Shown here: positions 25,055 through 32,657 of the stretch, in pieces
How positions within the stretch are numbered: position 1 is the first letter of the stretch
How the letters are laid out: each line of letters opens with the position of its first letter
Notes under the pieces: generated by a model
Seen by the model: only the letters and a program-made list of their open reading frames with translations
What the model was told of the DNA's origin: nothing
Databases searched by the model: none
Made by a program: the position numbers and the translations under genes
From: VXYK01 sp965221585
GTDB lineage: Bacteria; Actinomycetota; Acidimicrobiia; Acidimicrobiales; Aldehydirespiratoraceae
NCBI GenBank assembly: GCA_965221585.1
Contig: OZ244898.1
Location: 744,001 to 808,000, forward strand
Direction of reading: 5' to 3'
Length of the DNA: 64,000 bases

Positions 25055-25168
25055 AGCTGAATCGGACCGAACGTCGATAAAGGTCGACAAACCCGGCTGT
25101 GGCATAATCGTTCGCCGGCGACTGCCGCTCACGCACCGCCGCGTAGTCGGAGCACTCTGGGGGCTCAC

Positions 25169-26899
25169 ATGTTGGATATCGTCATTCGAGATGGAACCGT
25201 AGTTGACGGGACCGGTGGTCCGGCCCAGAAGGCGGACCTGGGCATTCGTGACGGGCGGATCGTCGCCGTCGGTGCCGTGGACGAGGAGTCCGCCGAGACG
25301 GTCGACGCCTCAGGCAGGATCGTGTCGCCCGGCTTCGTTGATGTGCACACGCACTACGACGCGCAGGCCTTCTGGGACAAGACGCTCTCGCCCTCGCCGT
25401 TCCACGGGGTCACGAGCGTGGTCGGCGGAAACTGCGGCTTCTCGATCGCTCCTCTCTCTGCGGAGGCGGGTCCGTACTTGATGAAGATGCTCTCGCGTGT
25501 CGAGGGCATGCCGCTGGCGAGCCTTGAGCAGGGTGTTCCCTGGAACTGGCAGTCCTTCGGCGAGTACCTTGATCAGCTCGAGGGGACGCTCGCGGTGAAT
25601 GCCGGCTTTATGGTCGGCCACTGCGCGATCCGGCGTACGGTGATGGGCGAGCGGGCGGTCGGCCACGAGGCGACTGCCGAGGATCTCGTGCAGATGGTCG
25701 AGCTGCTACGAGCCTCACTGGCCGAGGGCGGCTTGGGTTTTTCGTCCACGATCTCATCGACACACAACGACTTCGAGGGGAATCCCGTTCCCTCGCGCCA
25801 CGCCACCAGGCACGAGATGCTGACCTTGGCACGCCAGGTGCGCGACTTCGAGGGGACGACGGTCGAGTTTCTGCCGGGTGTCGGCTGGGGTGAGGAGGAG
25901 GCGGAATACATGGCAGACCTCTCGCTCGCGGCCAACCGTCCGGTCAACTGGAACGTCATGGCAGCCAGCTCCCACAACCGAGAGCAGACGGAACGACAGC
26001 TCGCAGCCACCGACATGGCCCGCGCCCGCGGGGCCGAAGTCGTCGCGCTGACGGTTCCCCAGCCGATGACGATCCGGATCAATCTCGACTCGGGTTTCGT
26101 CTTCGACGCGTTCCACAACTGGGCTCCGTTCTTCAGGCTCTCCAAGCCGGAGAAGCTGGCCTTCCTGAACGATCCCGCCAAACGTCGGCAATTCGAGGAG
26201 GACGCGCAGAACCCGACCTCGCCGATGCACCGGATGGCCAACTGGGGCAACTTCACGATTGACCAGGTCCAGGACGAGTCACTCGAGAAGTACCGCGGCC
26301 GCACCGTCGGCGAAATCGCCCAGCAGGAGGGGAAGGCACCCTTCGACGCGATGATCGACATCGCCGTGGCTGACGATCTCAAGACCTACTTCATGCCGTC
26401 GACGGCGGGCACCGACGACGAGACCTGGCGCATCCGAGGCGAACTCTGGCACGACGACCGCACGGTCATCGGAGCGTCGGACGCAGGTGCCCACCTCGAC
26501 ATGATCGACACCTTCGCATTCTCGACGGTGGTGCTCAGCGAGGGTGTGCGCGAGCGCTCCCTGATCACGATGGAGGAGGCGGTCCACCAGCTGACGGAAG
26601 TACCTGCGCAGCTATACGGGCTTCGCGATCGGGGCCGATTGGCCGAGGGTTGTTTCGCCGATGTGGTGGTCTTCAACCCCGAGACCGTGGGACTCGGCGC
26701 GACCTACACGAAATACGACCTGCCGACCGGCGCGGGCCGTCTCTATGCCGATGCAACGGGGATCGACCACGTTTTTGCGAACGGTGTCGAGATTGTTCGC
26801 GAGGGTGCCGACACAGGCGCGCGGCCCGGTGTTGTGTTGCGCAGCGGCCGTGACACGTCCACCGTCGAGGTGTCCGGCGGGCGCGGCCCCGCGACCTGA
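25169..26899 (+). CDS. N-acyl-D-amino-acid deacylase / D-aminoacylase-type amidohydrolase
   Basis: The 576-residue member of the amidohydrolase superfamily begins LDIVIRDGTVVDGTGGPAQKADLGIRDGRI, cut here only to name the motif: IRDGTVVDGTG. The metal motif DVHTHYDAQ, GGNCGFSIAP and the late Asp in GASDAGAHLDM follow in family order. These enzymes hydrolyse N-acyl-D-amino acids or related amides and dihydropyrimidine-like rings. A G-rich site lies 5 bases before the ATG. A CATAAT at 25103-25108 may be its promoter, giving a leader of about 50 bases. The substrate is unknown; it could feed cleaved acyl groups into the surrounding CoA genes. Confidence 0.88.
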   Translation: MLDIVIRDGTVVDGTGGPAQKADLGIRDGRIVAVGAVDEESAETVDASGRIVSPGFVDVHTHYDAQAFWDKTLSPSPFHGVTSVVGGNCGFSIAPLSAEAGPYLMKMLSRVEGMPLASLEQGVPWNWQSFGEYLDQLEGTLAVNAGFMVGHCAIRRTVMGERAVGHEATAEDLVQMVELLRASLAEGGLGFSSTISSTHNDFEGNPVPSRHATRHEMLTLARQVRDFEGTTVEFLPGVGWGEEEAEYMADLSLAANRPVNWNVMAASSHNREQTERQLAATDMARARGAEVVALTVPQPMTIRINLDSGFVFDAFHNWAPFFRLSKPEKLAFLNDPAKRRQFEEDAQNPTSPMHRMANWGNFTIDQVQDESLEKYRGRTVGEIAQQEGKAPFDAMIDIAVADDLKTYFMPSTAGTDDETWRIRGELWHDDRTVIGASDAGAHLDMIDTFAFSTVVLSEGVRERSLITMEEAVHQLTEVPAQLYGLRDRGRLAEGCFADVVVFNPETVGLGATYTKYDLPTGAGRLYADATGIDHVFANGVEIVREGADTGARPGVVLRSGRDTSTVEVSGGRGPAT

Positions 26900-26934
26900 T
26901 AACCGAGGCCTGAGACCGGCCCCGGACGCTGACG

Positions 26935-28257
26935 CTATGTCTTCGCAGACTGGCTCGGTGCAGGTTGTTTCTGCGGCGGTTTCAGACCTCGGGTGGTGAG
27001 CGCTTGCCAGTAGGCGAGATCGGTCTCGTCGGGTTCATGCCCCAGGTGAGTGACAGTGTCGACGTCAGCCGCCTCGGCTCGCAGGGCACCGGCCGTGCAC
27101 TGTTCACGGGGTCGCACTGAGAACGGGTCGAACCCGAACTGTTCCATGGCGTTGATATGGGTGATCTTGTTGACGATCTCGTCGCCGACCCCGGCGAAGC
27201 ACGACTCGAGGCTCTCCGGAGCGTTGGGCCAGGAACTGTCGCTGTGCGGGAAGTCCGACTCCCAACAGACATGATCGATGTTGAACTGGTCGATCAGCGC
27301 CACACCGACCGGATCCTCGATGAAGCAGCACAGCATGTGACGGTGGAAGATGTCGCTGGCCAGTTCCATGCCTGCCGGGAACTCGTGGCCGGTCCATCCC
27401 TGGTGGCGGCGTTGCACATGGTCGGCCCGTTGCAGCAGGTAGGGAATCCAGCCGATGTCTCCCTCGCTCAATGCGAACTTCAGGTCGGGGAAGCGATGCC
27501 AGATGTCGGCCCACAGCAGGTCGCCCATCGTGTACATGGTGCTCAGCGGCGACAGCGTGATCGGCACCGGTGGCGGCGCGTCGAACGAGGTGTTCATTCC
27601 CTTCGACGACGACCCGATGTGACAGCAGATGATCACGCCTTCGTCGTTGCAGGCGGCGAACAGCGGATCCCAGAAACCGGAGTGCATCGACGGCACCCCG
27701 AGCGCAGCTGGGTTCTCCGAGAAGGTGATCGCCCGCACGCCCTTGGCGGCCAGGCGGCGAACCTCGGCGGCGGCCAGGTCGGCATCCCACAGAGGGACCA
27801 TTCCGCAGGGGATGAACCGGTCGGGGTAGCTCCCGCACCATTCGTCGACATGCCAGTCGTTGTAGGCACGGATCATTACGAGGTTCACGTCACGGTCGGG
27901 ACCTTCGCTCAGAACCTGGCCGGCGAACCCGGTCCAGTTCGGGAAGTTGAGCCCCGCGAGCTGGCCCCCGGCCGACATGTCGCGGACGCGCTCGTGGACG
28001 TCATAGCATCCGGGGCGCATCTCGTCGTAGCGACTGGGGTTGATGTTGAACATTGACGGAGGCTTGCCCGCGACGGCGTTCAAGCCCAGGTTCCGTCCTA
28101 TCGCCTCGCCGTACCACCACTGCTGATGGCCGTTCTCGTCGGTCTCGACACGGGGTGCGCGGTCTTTGTAAGCCGCGGGAACATGGGCGTCGAACATGTC
28201 GGCGGGCTCGCAGATGTGATCGTCGACGCTTATGAGGATCATGTCCTGGGCTTTCAT
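26935..28257 (-). CDS. COG2159-type metal-dependent amidohydrolase
   Basis: The 440-residue protein begins MKAQDMILISVDDHICEPADMF, with the DDH variant of the metal motif, and has FSENPAALG, the strand IICCHIGSS and the C-terminal VCWESDFPHSDSSWP with the conserved Asp. A strong AAGGAGAG precedes the start by 4 bases. It is the distal gene of the DUF35-thiolase operon, separated from the thiolase by 17 bases. It is a distant paralogue of the gene at 14523. Its coupling to a thiolase-like pair suggests hydrolytic C-C or ring opening in the same breakdown pathway. Confidence 0.88.
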   Translation of the reverse strand: MKAQDMILISVDDHICEPADMFDAHVPAAYKDRAPRVETDENGHQQWWYGEAIGRNLGLNAVAGKPPSMFNINPSRYDEMRPGCYDVHERVRDMSAGGQLAGLNFPNWTGFAGQVLSEGPDRDVNLVMIRAYNDWHVDEWCGSYPDRFIPCGMVPLWDADLAAAEVRRLAAKGVRAITFSENPAALGVPSMHSGFWDPLFAACNDEGVIICCHIGSSSKGMNTSFDAPPPVPITLSPLSTMYTMGDLLWADIWHRFPDLKFALSEGDIGWIPYLLQRADHVQRRHQGWTGHEFPAGMELASDIFHRHMLCCFIEDPVGVALIDQFNIDHVCWESDFPHSDSSWPNAPESLESCFAGVGDEIVNKITHINAMEQFGFDPFSVRPREQCTAGALRAEAADVDTVTHLGHEPDETDLAYWQALTTRGLKPPQKQPAPSQSAKT

Positions 28258-28275
28258 GGCACTCTCCTTGGGAAT

Positions 28276-29439
28276 TCAGGCTGTTCTCAAAATCGCACCC
28301 TGGGAGTTGAAGAAAAAACCCCCTGGTGTCACCAACGCAACCTTGGCACCTTCGACCTGACGTGCGCCAGCTTGACCCCGCAACTGCGTGACTGCCTCTC
28401 GCAAGTGGCCCGTCCCCCTGGTAGCCCCTTCGGACAGTGACCCCCCGTGGGTGTTGACAGGAATCCGGCCCTCAATCTCGATCCGTTGGCGTTCATCATT
28501 CCAGTGTTCAGCCAGGTATCGCTCGGCGCCTCCCAGCTCGCAGAATCCGCAGTTCTCGAGCCAGCTCATGGCGATGATCGTGAAACCCTCGTATGGATAG
28601 AAGACGTCGACATCGTCGATCCATAGGTCGGACCGCGCCTTGAGATGGTCGACCACGACGTGCTGGCCATGGCGTTTGAGGCTGGGGAGCTGGTCTTCGG
28701 TGTTCTCGCCGTACACGCCTGTCGTAGCCGCGTGGATCAGTACGGGGGGATGGGGTAGCTGCTTGGCGCGCTGCGCGGTGGTGACCACGAAAGCGTCCGC
28801 TCCGTCTGCGGGGTAGTCCATGTCGAACATGTTGAGCGGCGTGCGGATCATGCGACCGGCGTGGTAGTCGTCGAACGACAGGGGCTCGCGCATCGCCGCG
28901 AGGTCGTTGGCCGCGGCGTTGCTGCGAGAGTTGATGGCGATACGGGCGAACGGGTCTTTCGAGGCACCGAACTCGTGCATGTAACGGCCCGCCCAGGTGG
29001 CGTAGGCGTTGGCGTTGGCCGAGTCTTCGGGCACAGGGAGGATGCTGCTTCGGGCTCCACGCCGCCAGGGATCTTGGGCGGCTCGCCGCGAGTTCCACGA
29101 CGACATCATCACCGGCGTGACGATCAGCACATGATCAGCCGCGCCTGCGAACACGGCTTGGGCCGCGTCGAGCAGCGAGAACATGATCAGGGGGGCGGGA
29201 CGGCTGTGATGCGACACCTCTGTAAGCCCTAGCGAGGAAACCAGGAAGGGCGCGCTGGCCGCTCCGGCTTCCGCGGTGGCGACCACGCCGTCGATATCAG
29301 CGGCGGTGAGTCCCGCGTCACGGATCGCCGCGGTGGAAGCTTCCAGAGCCAGCGACAGCGGTGAGCGGTTGCCTCTGCTGAAACCGGTCGAACCGACCCC
29401 GACGATGGCGATCTGGTCCTTCATTGGTGATCTGGCCAT
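28276..29439 (-). CDS. Ltp2/SCP-x-type thiolase-like protein
   Basis: The 387-residue protein starts MARSPMKDQIAIVGVGSTGFSR and continues with LALEASTAAIRDAGLTAADIDGVV, FVVTTAQRAK, and the ending RIPVNTHGGSLSEGATRG, LREAVTQLRGQ and VALVTPGGFF. The match in length and order to mycobacterial Ltp2 is close. Ltp2 works with a DUF35 partner as a retro-aldolase that removes side-chain carbons in steroid catabolism. Here the upstream gene is a DUF35 protein whose stop overlaps this start by one base (TGATG), which supports a complex. I infer a thiolytic or aldol cleavage of a branched acyl-CoA. Confidence 0.88.
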   Translation of the reverse strand: MARSPMKDQIAIVGVGSTGFSRGNRSPLSLALEASTAAIRDAGLTAADIDGVVATAEAGAASAPFLVSSLGLTEVSHHSRPAPLIMFSLLDAAQAVFAGAADHVLIVTPVMMSSWNSRRAAQDPWRRGARSSILPVPEDSANANAYATWAGRYMHEFGASKDPFARIAINSRSNAAANDLAAMREPLSFDDYHAGRMIRTPLNMFDMDYPADGADAFVVTTAQRAKQLPHPPVLIHAATTGVYGENTEDQLPSLKRHGQHVVVDHLKARSDLWIDDVDVFYPYEGFTIIAMSWLENCGFCELGGAERYLAEHWNDERQRIEIEGRIPVNTHGGSLSEGATRGTGHLREAVTQLRGQAGARQVEGAKVALVTPGGFFFNSQGAILRTA

Positions 29440-29921
29440 CAGCTTTGGCTCCGTTGGGTGGGTTCGCTTGGCCGGAAGGCCACGATCGGCGCGCCGGCTC
29501 GGTCAACAAAGTCGAGTTCGACGGGGTCGCCGATGGCGGGTCCGTCCGAGCCGAAGCCATGAACGGTTCCGGTGACCCGTAGGTGCTCCTGTTCTTCGAG
29601 TTCGACGACAACCACCGGATGGCCTTGGTTCTGGTAGTCGACCCCTTCGGCCGGGGGGCCGGCATGCAGGTGCATGAGTAGATGGATCGTGCCCCGGCCG
29701 CTCACCGGTGTGGGGACTACCTGGAAGGACCAGCAGCTGGGGCACATCGGTCTCGGTGGCTGGTGGTATCGGCCGCAGTCTGCGCAGCGGTTGATCAGCA
29801 ACTGACCGGCGAGTCTGCCGCGGAATTGGGCCGCGTTGTCTCGGTACAGACCATGCCCGGCGAACAGTTCGAGCAGTTCGGCGTCGCTCAAGTCGCTTTC
29901 GGTTTGGATGGAATCGGCCAC
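29439..29921 (-). CDS. Zn-ribbon OB-fold (DUF35) protein, partner of the thiolase
   Basis: The 160-residue protein starts at a GTG. It contains the rubredoxin-like zinc knuckle with two CxxC pairs, CADCGRYHQPPRPMCPSC, followed by an OB-fold region with VVVELEEQEHLRVTG. DUF35 proteins bind acyl-CoA and stabilise thiolase-like enzymes (for example ChsH2 with Ltp2). The GTG start is 6 bases downstream of TAATGT, and the next gene overlaps its stop, so this is the first gene of a leaderless operon. The N-terminal 50 residues are acidic. Confidence 0.88.
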   Translation of the reverse strand: MADSIQTESDLSDAELLELFAGHGLYRDNAAQFRGRLAGQLLINRCADCGRYHQPPRPMCPSCWSFQVVPTPVSGRGTIHLLMHLHAGPPAEGVDYQNQGHPVVVVELEEQEHLRVTGTVHGFGSDGPAIGDPVELDFVDRAGAPIVAFRPSEPTQRSQS

Positions 29922-29927
29922 GGCGTG

Positions 29928-29934
29928 ACATTAT
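29928..29934. promoter_or_regulatory. Overlapping divergent -10 boxes for DUF35 and DUF1214 genes
   Basis: The minus strand reads TAATGT (29933-29928) ending 6 bases before the GTG at 29921. The plus strand reads CATTAT (29929-29934) ending 6 bases before the ATG at 29941. The start codons are 19 bases apart, the same layout as at 11735. Confidence 0.45.
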
Positions 29935-29940
29935 GCGCGG

Positions 29941-31065
29941 ATGAGCGACAACCCCACACCCCAGGCGACTGCTGCACTCGATGACTTGATCTCGACTCTG
30001 ACCGAGATCCGCGACGGTTACGTCCTCGACACGGCTAGATGGACCGAACCCGTGGAGCAGGTTGAGGCGTTTCGCTACGTCGGCCAGATGCTCTCGGCGA
30101 TGTCGGAGCTGTATTGGGAGGCGCAACCGAACCACCCGCGTTTTGTCGGGATCGTGGACCCGGGCCGGAAACTCCAGGGCGACAATCCCGACGCGATCTA
30201 TCACTACGCCCGCATCGATGGCACCAGAAAATACCGGGTGACCGGACGCATACAGCAGGAGTGCTACACGTCGTTCACGCTTCATGCGGCTGCCGAGGAC
30301 GGTGGCATGGCGGGACCACTGCGTGGAGATGTCAACGACCGTGACCTGACCGTGGCCGAGGACGGCTCATACAGCCTCACCCTCAGCGCCGATCCTGCCG
30401 ATGCGAACGGCGGTGATTGGCTGAAGCTTGAACCTGACACCATTGCCGTGATTGTGCGCGGTTATTACCAACTGCCCGTATCGGCCCAGAATGACAGTGG
30501 AGTCCATGTCGATATTGATATTGAGAGCCTTGACGGTGACTCGCCGCCGCCACCGTTGAGCGACGAGTTCATAGCCGGACGCATGACGGAGGGAATTGCC
30601 TTCTTGCGTCAGGTGACGGTTGGGCAGGGCCCCTTCGGCGGCGGTTCGGGTGTGCCTTTTGTGTCGGATGTGCCCAATGAGCTTCCCAAACCGTTCAGTT
30701 TCCGAGATTCGGGATTGCCGGTGCCCGGGGCCGCCGACATCCATTACGCCATGGCTCGTTGGGAGCTTGAACCGGGGCAGGCTCTGGTAATGCGAGGAAC
30801 CCTTCCGCCTGGGCCTTTCGTCAATGTGATGCTCTGGAACGCCCATATGCAGACGCTCGAGTATCGCAACCGGAACTCGTCGCTCAATGCCGATCAGATC
30901 GCGTTCGACGACGACGGCAGCTTCGAGATCTGGGTATGCGCCGAAGACCCCGGTCACCCCAACTGGCTCGACACCGATTCGCACAGCCGTGGTTCCATCT
31001 TCTGGCGGTACCTCCTCCCCGAATCCGACCCCGAGCCAGTCACCACCGAAGTAGTCACGCTCTGA
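29941..31065 (+). CDS. DUF1214-type protein, paralogue of the gene at 1522
   Basis: The 374-residue protein parallels the gene at 1522. It has the 'PDSAYMSCSIDG/PDAIYHYARIDG' block, PPPPLSDEF, the late block VMLWNAHMQTLEYRNR, and ILWVCAEDPGHPNWL-type ending, with a final RYLLPES. There is no signal peptide. DUF1214 proteins are common next to lipid and xenobiotic catabolic genes, but no reaction is known to me. Its start may use the CATTAT shared with the DUF35 promoter. It sits at the border between the catabolic region and the defence-like region. Confidence 0.75.
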   Translation: MSDNPTPQATAALDDLISTLTEIRDGYVLDTARWTEPVEQVEAFRYVGQMLSAMSELYWEAQPNHPRFVGIVDPGRKLQGDNPDAIYHYARIDGTRKYRVTGRIQQECYTSFTLHAAAEDGGMAGPLRGDVNDRDLTVAEDGSYSLTLSADPADANGGDWLKLEPDTIAVIVRGYYQLPVSAQNDSGVHVDIDIESLDGDSPPPPLSDEFIAGRMTEGIAFLRQVTVGQGPFGGGSGVPFVSDVPNELPKPFSFRDSGLPVPGAADIHYAMARWELEPGQALVMRGTLPPGPFVNVMLWNAHMQTLEYRNRNSSLNADQIAFDDDGSFEIWVCAEDPGHPNWLDTDSHSRGSIFWRYLLPESDPEPVTTEVVTL

Positions 31066-31127
31066 GGCGCTATCGCCTCCCTTCACGAGCTCCCCTGATT
31101 CCGCCGATTCGGTTTAGCTCGATCAGT

Positions 31128-32486
31128 TCAGGCTGATCGGTTCGGCCCTACTGGTTCGGCTCGGTCGGTGGTTCTGTTGGGTGGTTTGGTTGCGCCGATG
31201 TGTCGCGTGCCGCGGTGTCCCTTGGTTTGGTTGGACACTCGGTCTGGTCCCCTCGGTTGGCGGGTGGACTCGTCTTGGCGCTCATGTGTGCCTTTGTGTG
31301 GACCCCGGCGTGGCTGGTTGCTTCCGTCGGGGTTGGGGGGTTTCAGGTAGTACTTGCGGGTCTTCGGGTGTTGGTGGACGGTCCAGCCGTGTAGATGAAT
31401 CTTCTTATGGCAGTCGTCGCAGACCAGCAACAGGTTGTCGAGGTCTGTGCGTCCGTTCTTGGACCACCAGATGATGTGATGGGCCCTGCACCACAGGGGA
31501 TTGGCTTTGCAGCACACGCAGCCCTGGTCTCGGGCCATTAGTGCAACCCGTTGAGCCTCAGAGGCGGTGCGGCGTTGACGGCCCAGCCACATGTTCTGGG
31601 TCTTGGCATCGAATATGGATGGCAGAATGTCGGCGTCACGGGCCAGTAGACGCAGTTCACCGATGGGTATTGGAGAACCGTCGGCGAGGCGAGCGTTGAC
31701 GAGTTCCTGCTTGACCACGTCGTAGTCGGCGATGACCAGCAGATCCGTGCCCTGTGTCTTACCGTTGCCGGGTTCGCAGATCAGCGCAGCGAGCGCGTCT
31801 GCCATCCGCTGTTGCGGTGTCCGACGTGCATCAGGATCTTCGTGATGCCACAGCTCGCGTTCTTTGGCGGTCAGTGCCGTTGCGATTCGGGTGCCGGTGA
31901 TCTGGTCGAACTTTCCGGACAGTATGAACATGCCATTGTCGGGACTTTCGAATATGCGCGCCGTACGACGCTTCCGCTGCCGATCCAGAAGCGCCTGCCC
32001 GTCGTCATCGGAGCGGTCTTGTTGATGGCGCCGCACAGTCTGGGCGAACTCGTCGAAGGGTTGCTCTGAAGCTGCCTTGGCGAGCAGGGCCTCGTCGATA
32101 TCCCCTTCGCCGGAGGCACGGGCGATCAGGTGGGCGTGACCTTGGGGGATCTCGCCGTTCGCCAGGGCTTCGCTCGTGGAAGGCAGCTGTTCGAGTTGCG
32201 TTGCCGACTCAACGTCGCGTTTTGCCTCACGCTTCGAGGACTGCAGTTCATTGCGAGCGATCCGTTGCGCCTCCGGGTTGCTGTGGCGACGACCGACCTC
32301 AGCGAGCACCTGAGCTTTCATCGCCGCCAACCGAGACTCGGCACGACCGATCTCACCCAACCGCGACGACAGCCCCGAATCACACAGCCCCCCAACGTCG
32401 ACCACCGCCACATGGACCGCCCCAGCGGGCCCCGTGCCCGATCCGGTGTTGGTATCCAAGAGGTTGGTAGAGGAGCCAAATTCCAT
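31128..32486 (-). CDS. DUF222-HNH endonuclease
   Basis: The 452-residue protein has an N-terminal DUF222 helical region and a C-terminal HNH nuclease with CVCCKANPLWCRAHHIIWW, then NLLLVCDDCHKKIH (about 320-365). The catalytic HH and the two CxxC zinc pairs are intact. I take the ATG at 32486, which lies 7 bases after TAGAGT. The last 75 residues are low-complexity, rich in Pro, Arg, Thr, Gly and Asn, and are not conserved. Such genes occur in many copies in actinomycetes; a role in mobile-element or self-splicing-like homing has been suggested, but none is proven. It marks the left edge of the accessory region. Confidence 0.9.
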   Translation of the reverse strand: MEFGSSTNLLDTNTGSGTGPAGAVHVAVVDVGGLCDSGLSSRLGEIGRAESRLAAMKAQVLAEVGRRHSNPEAQRIARNELQSSKREAKRDVESATQLEQLPSTSEALANGEIPQGHAHLIARASGEGDIDEALLAKAASEQPFDEFAQTVRRHQQDRSDDDGQALLDRQRKRRTARIFESPDNGMFILSGKFDQITGTRIATALTAKERELWHHEDPDARRTPQQRMADALAALICEPGNGKTQGTDLLVIADYDVVKQELVNARLADGSPIPIGELRLLARDADILPSIFDAKTQNMWLGRQRRTASEAQRVALMARDQGCVCCKANPLWCRAHHIIWWSKNGRTDLDNLLLVCDDCHKKIHLHGWTVHQHPKTRKYYLKPPNPDGSNQPRRGPHKGTHERQDESTRQPRGPDRVSNQTKGHRGTRHIGATKPPNRTTDRAEPVGPNRSA

Positions 32487-32493
32487 GAATGAA

Positions 32494-32499
32494 ACTCTA
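32494..32499 (-). promoter_or_regulatory. -10 box for the DUF222-HNH gene
   Basis: TAGAGT ends 7 bases before the ATG at 32486. An ATGTCA at 32522-32517 is placed 17 bases upstream and could be a weak -35. Confidence 0.45.
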
Positions 32500-32657
32500 C
32501 CAAACCCCTGTGACAATGACATCTAAAATTAGTTGAAAATCATGAAAAATACTAACATTCCTATATCAGCGCGCGGACCGGTGCCCGCGCCTGCCTCTGA
32601 CGGCTAGGCTCGTTCGGGCTATCACCGCGACCTTCAAGACCAGAGGATTTGTCACGT

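Noticed and set aside
31128..31350. Possible repeat array near the HNH gene end
   Set aside because: It is the low-complexity coding tail of the HNH protein; no regular unit was found.
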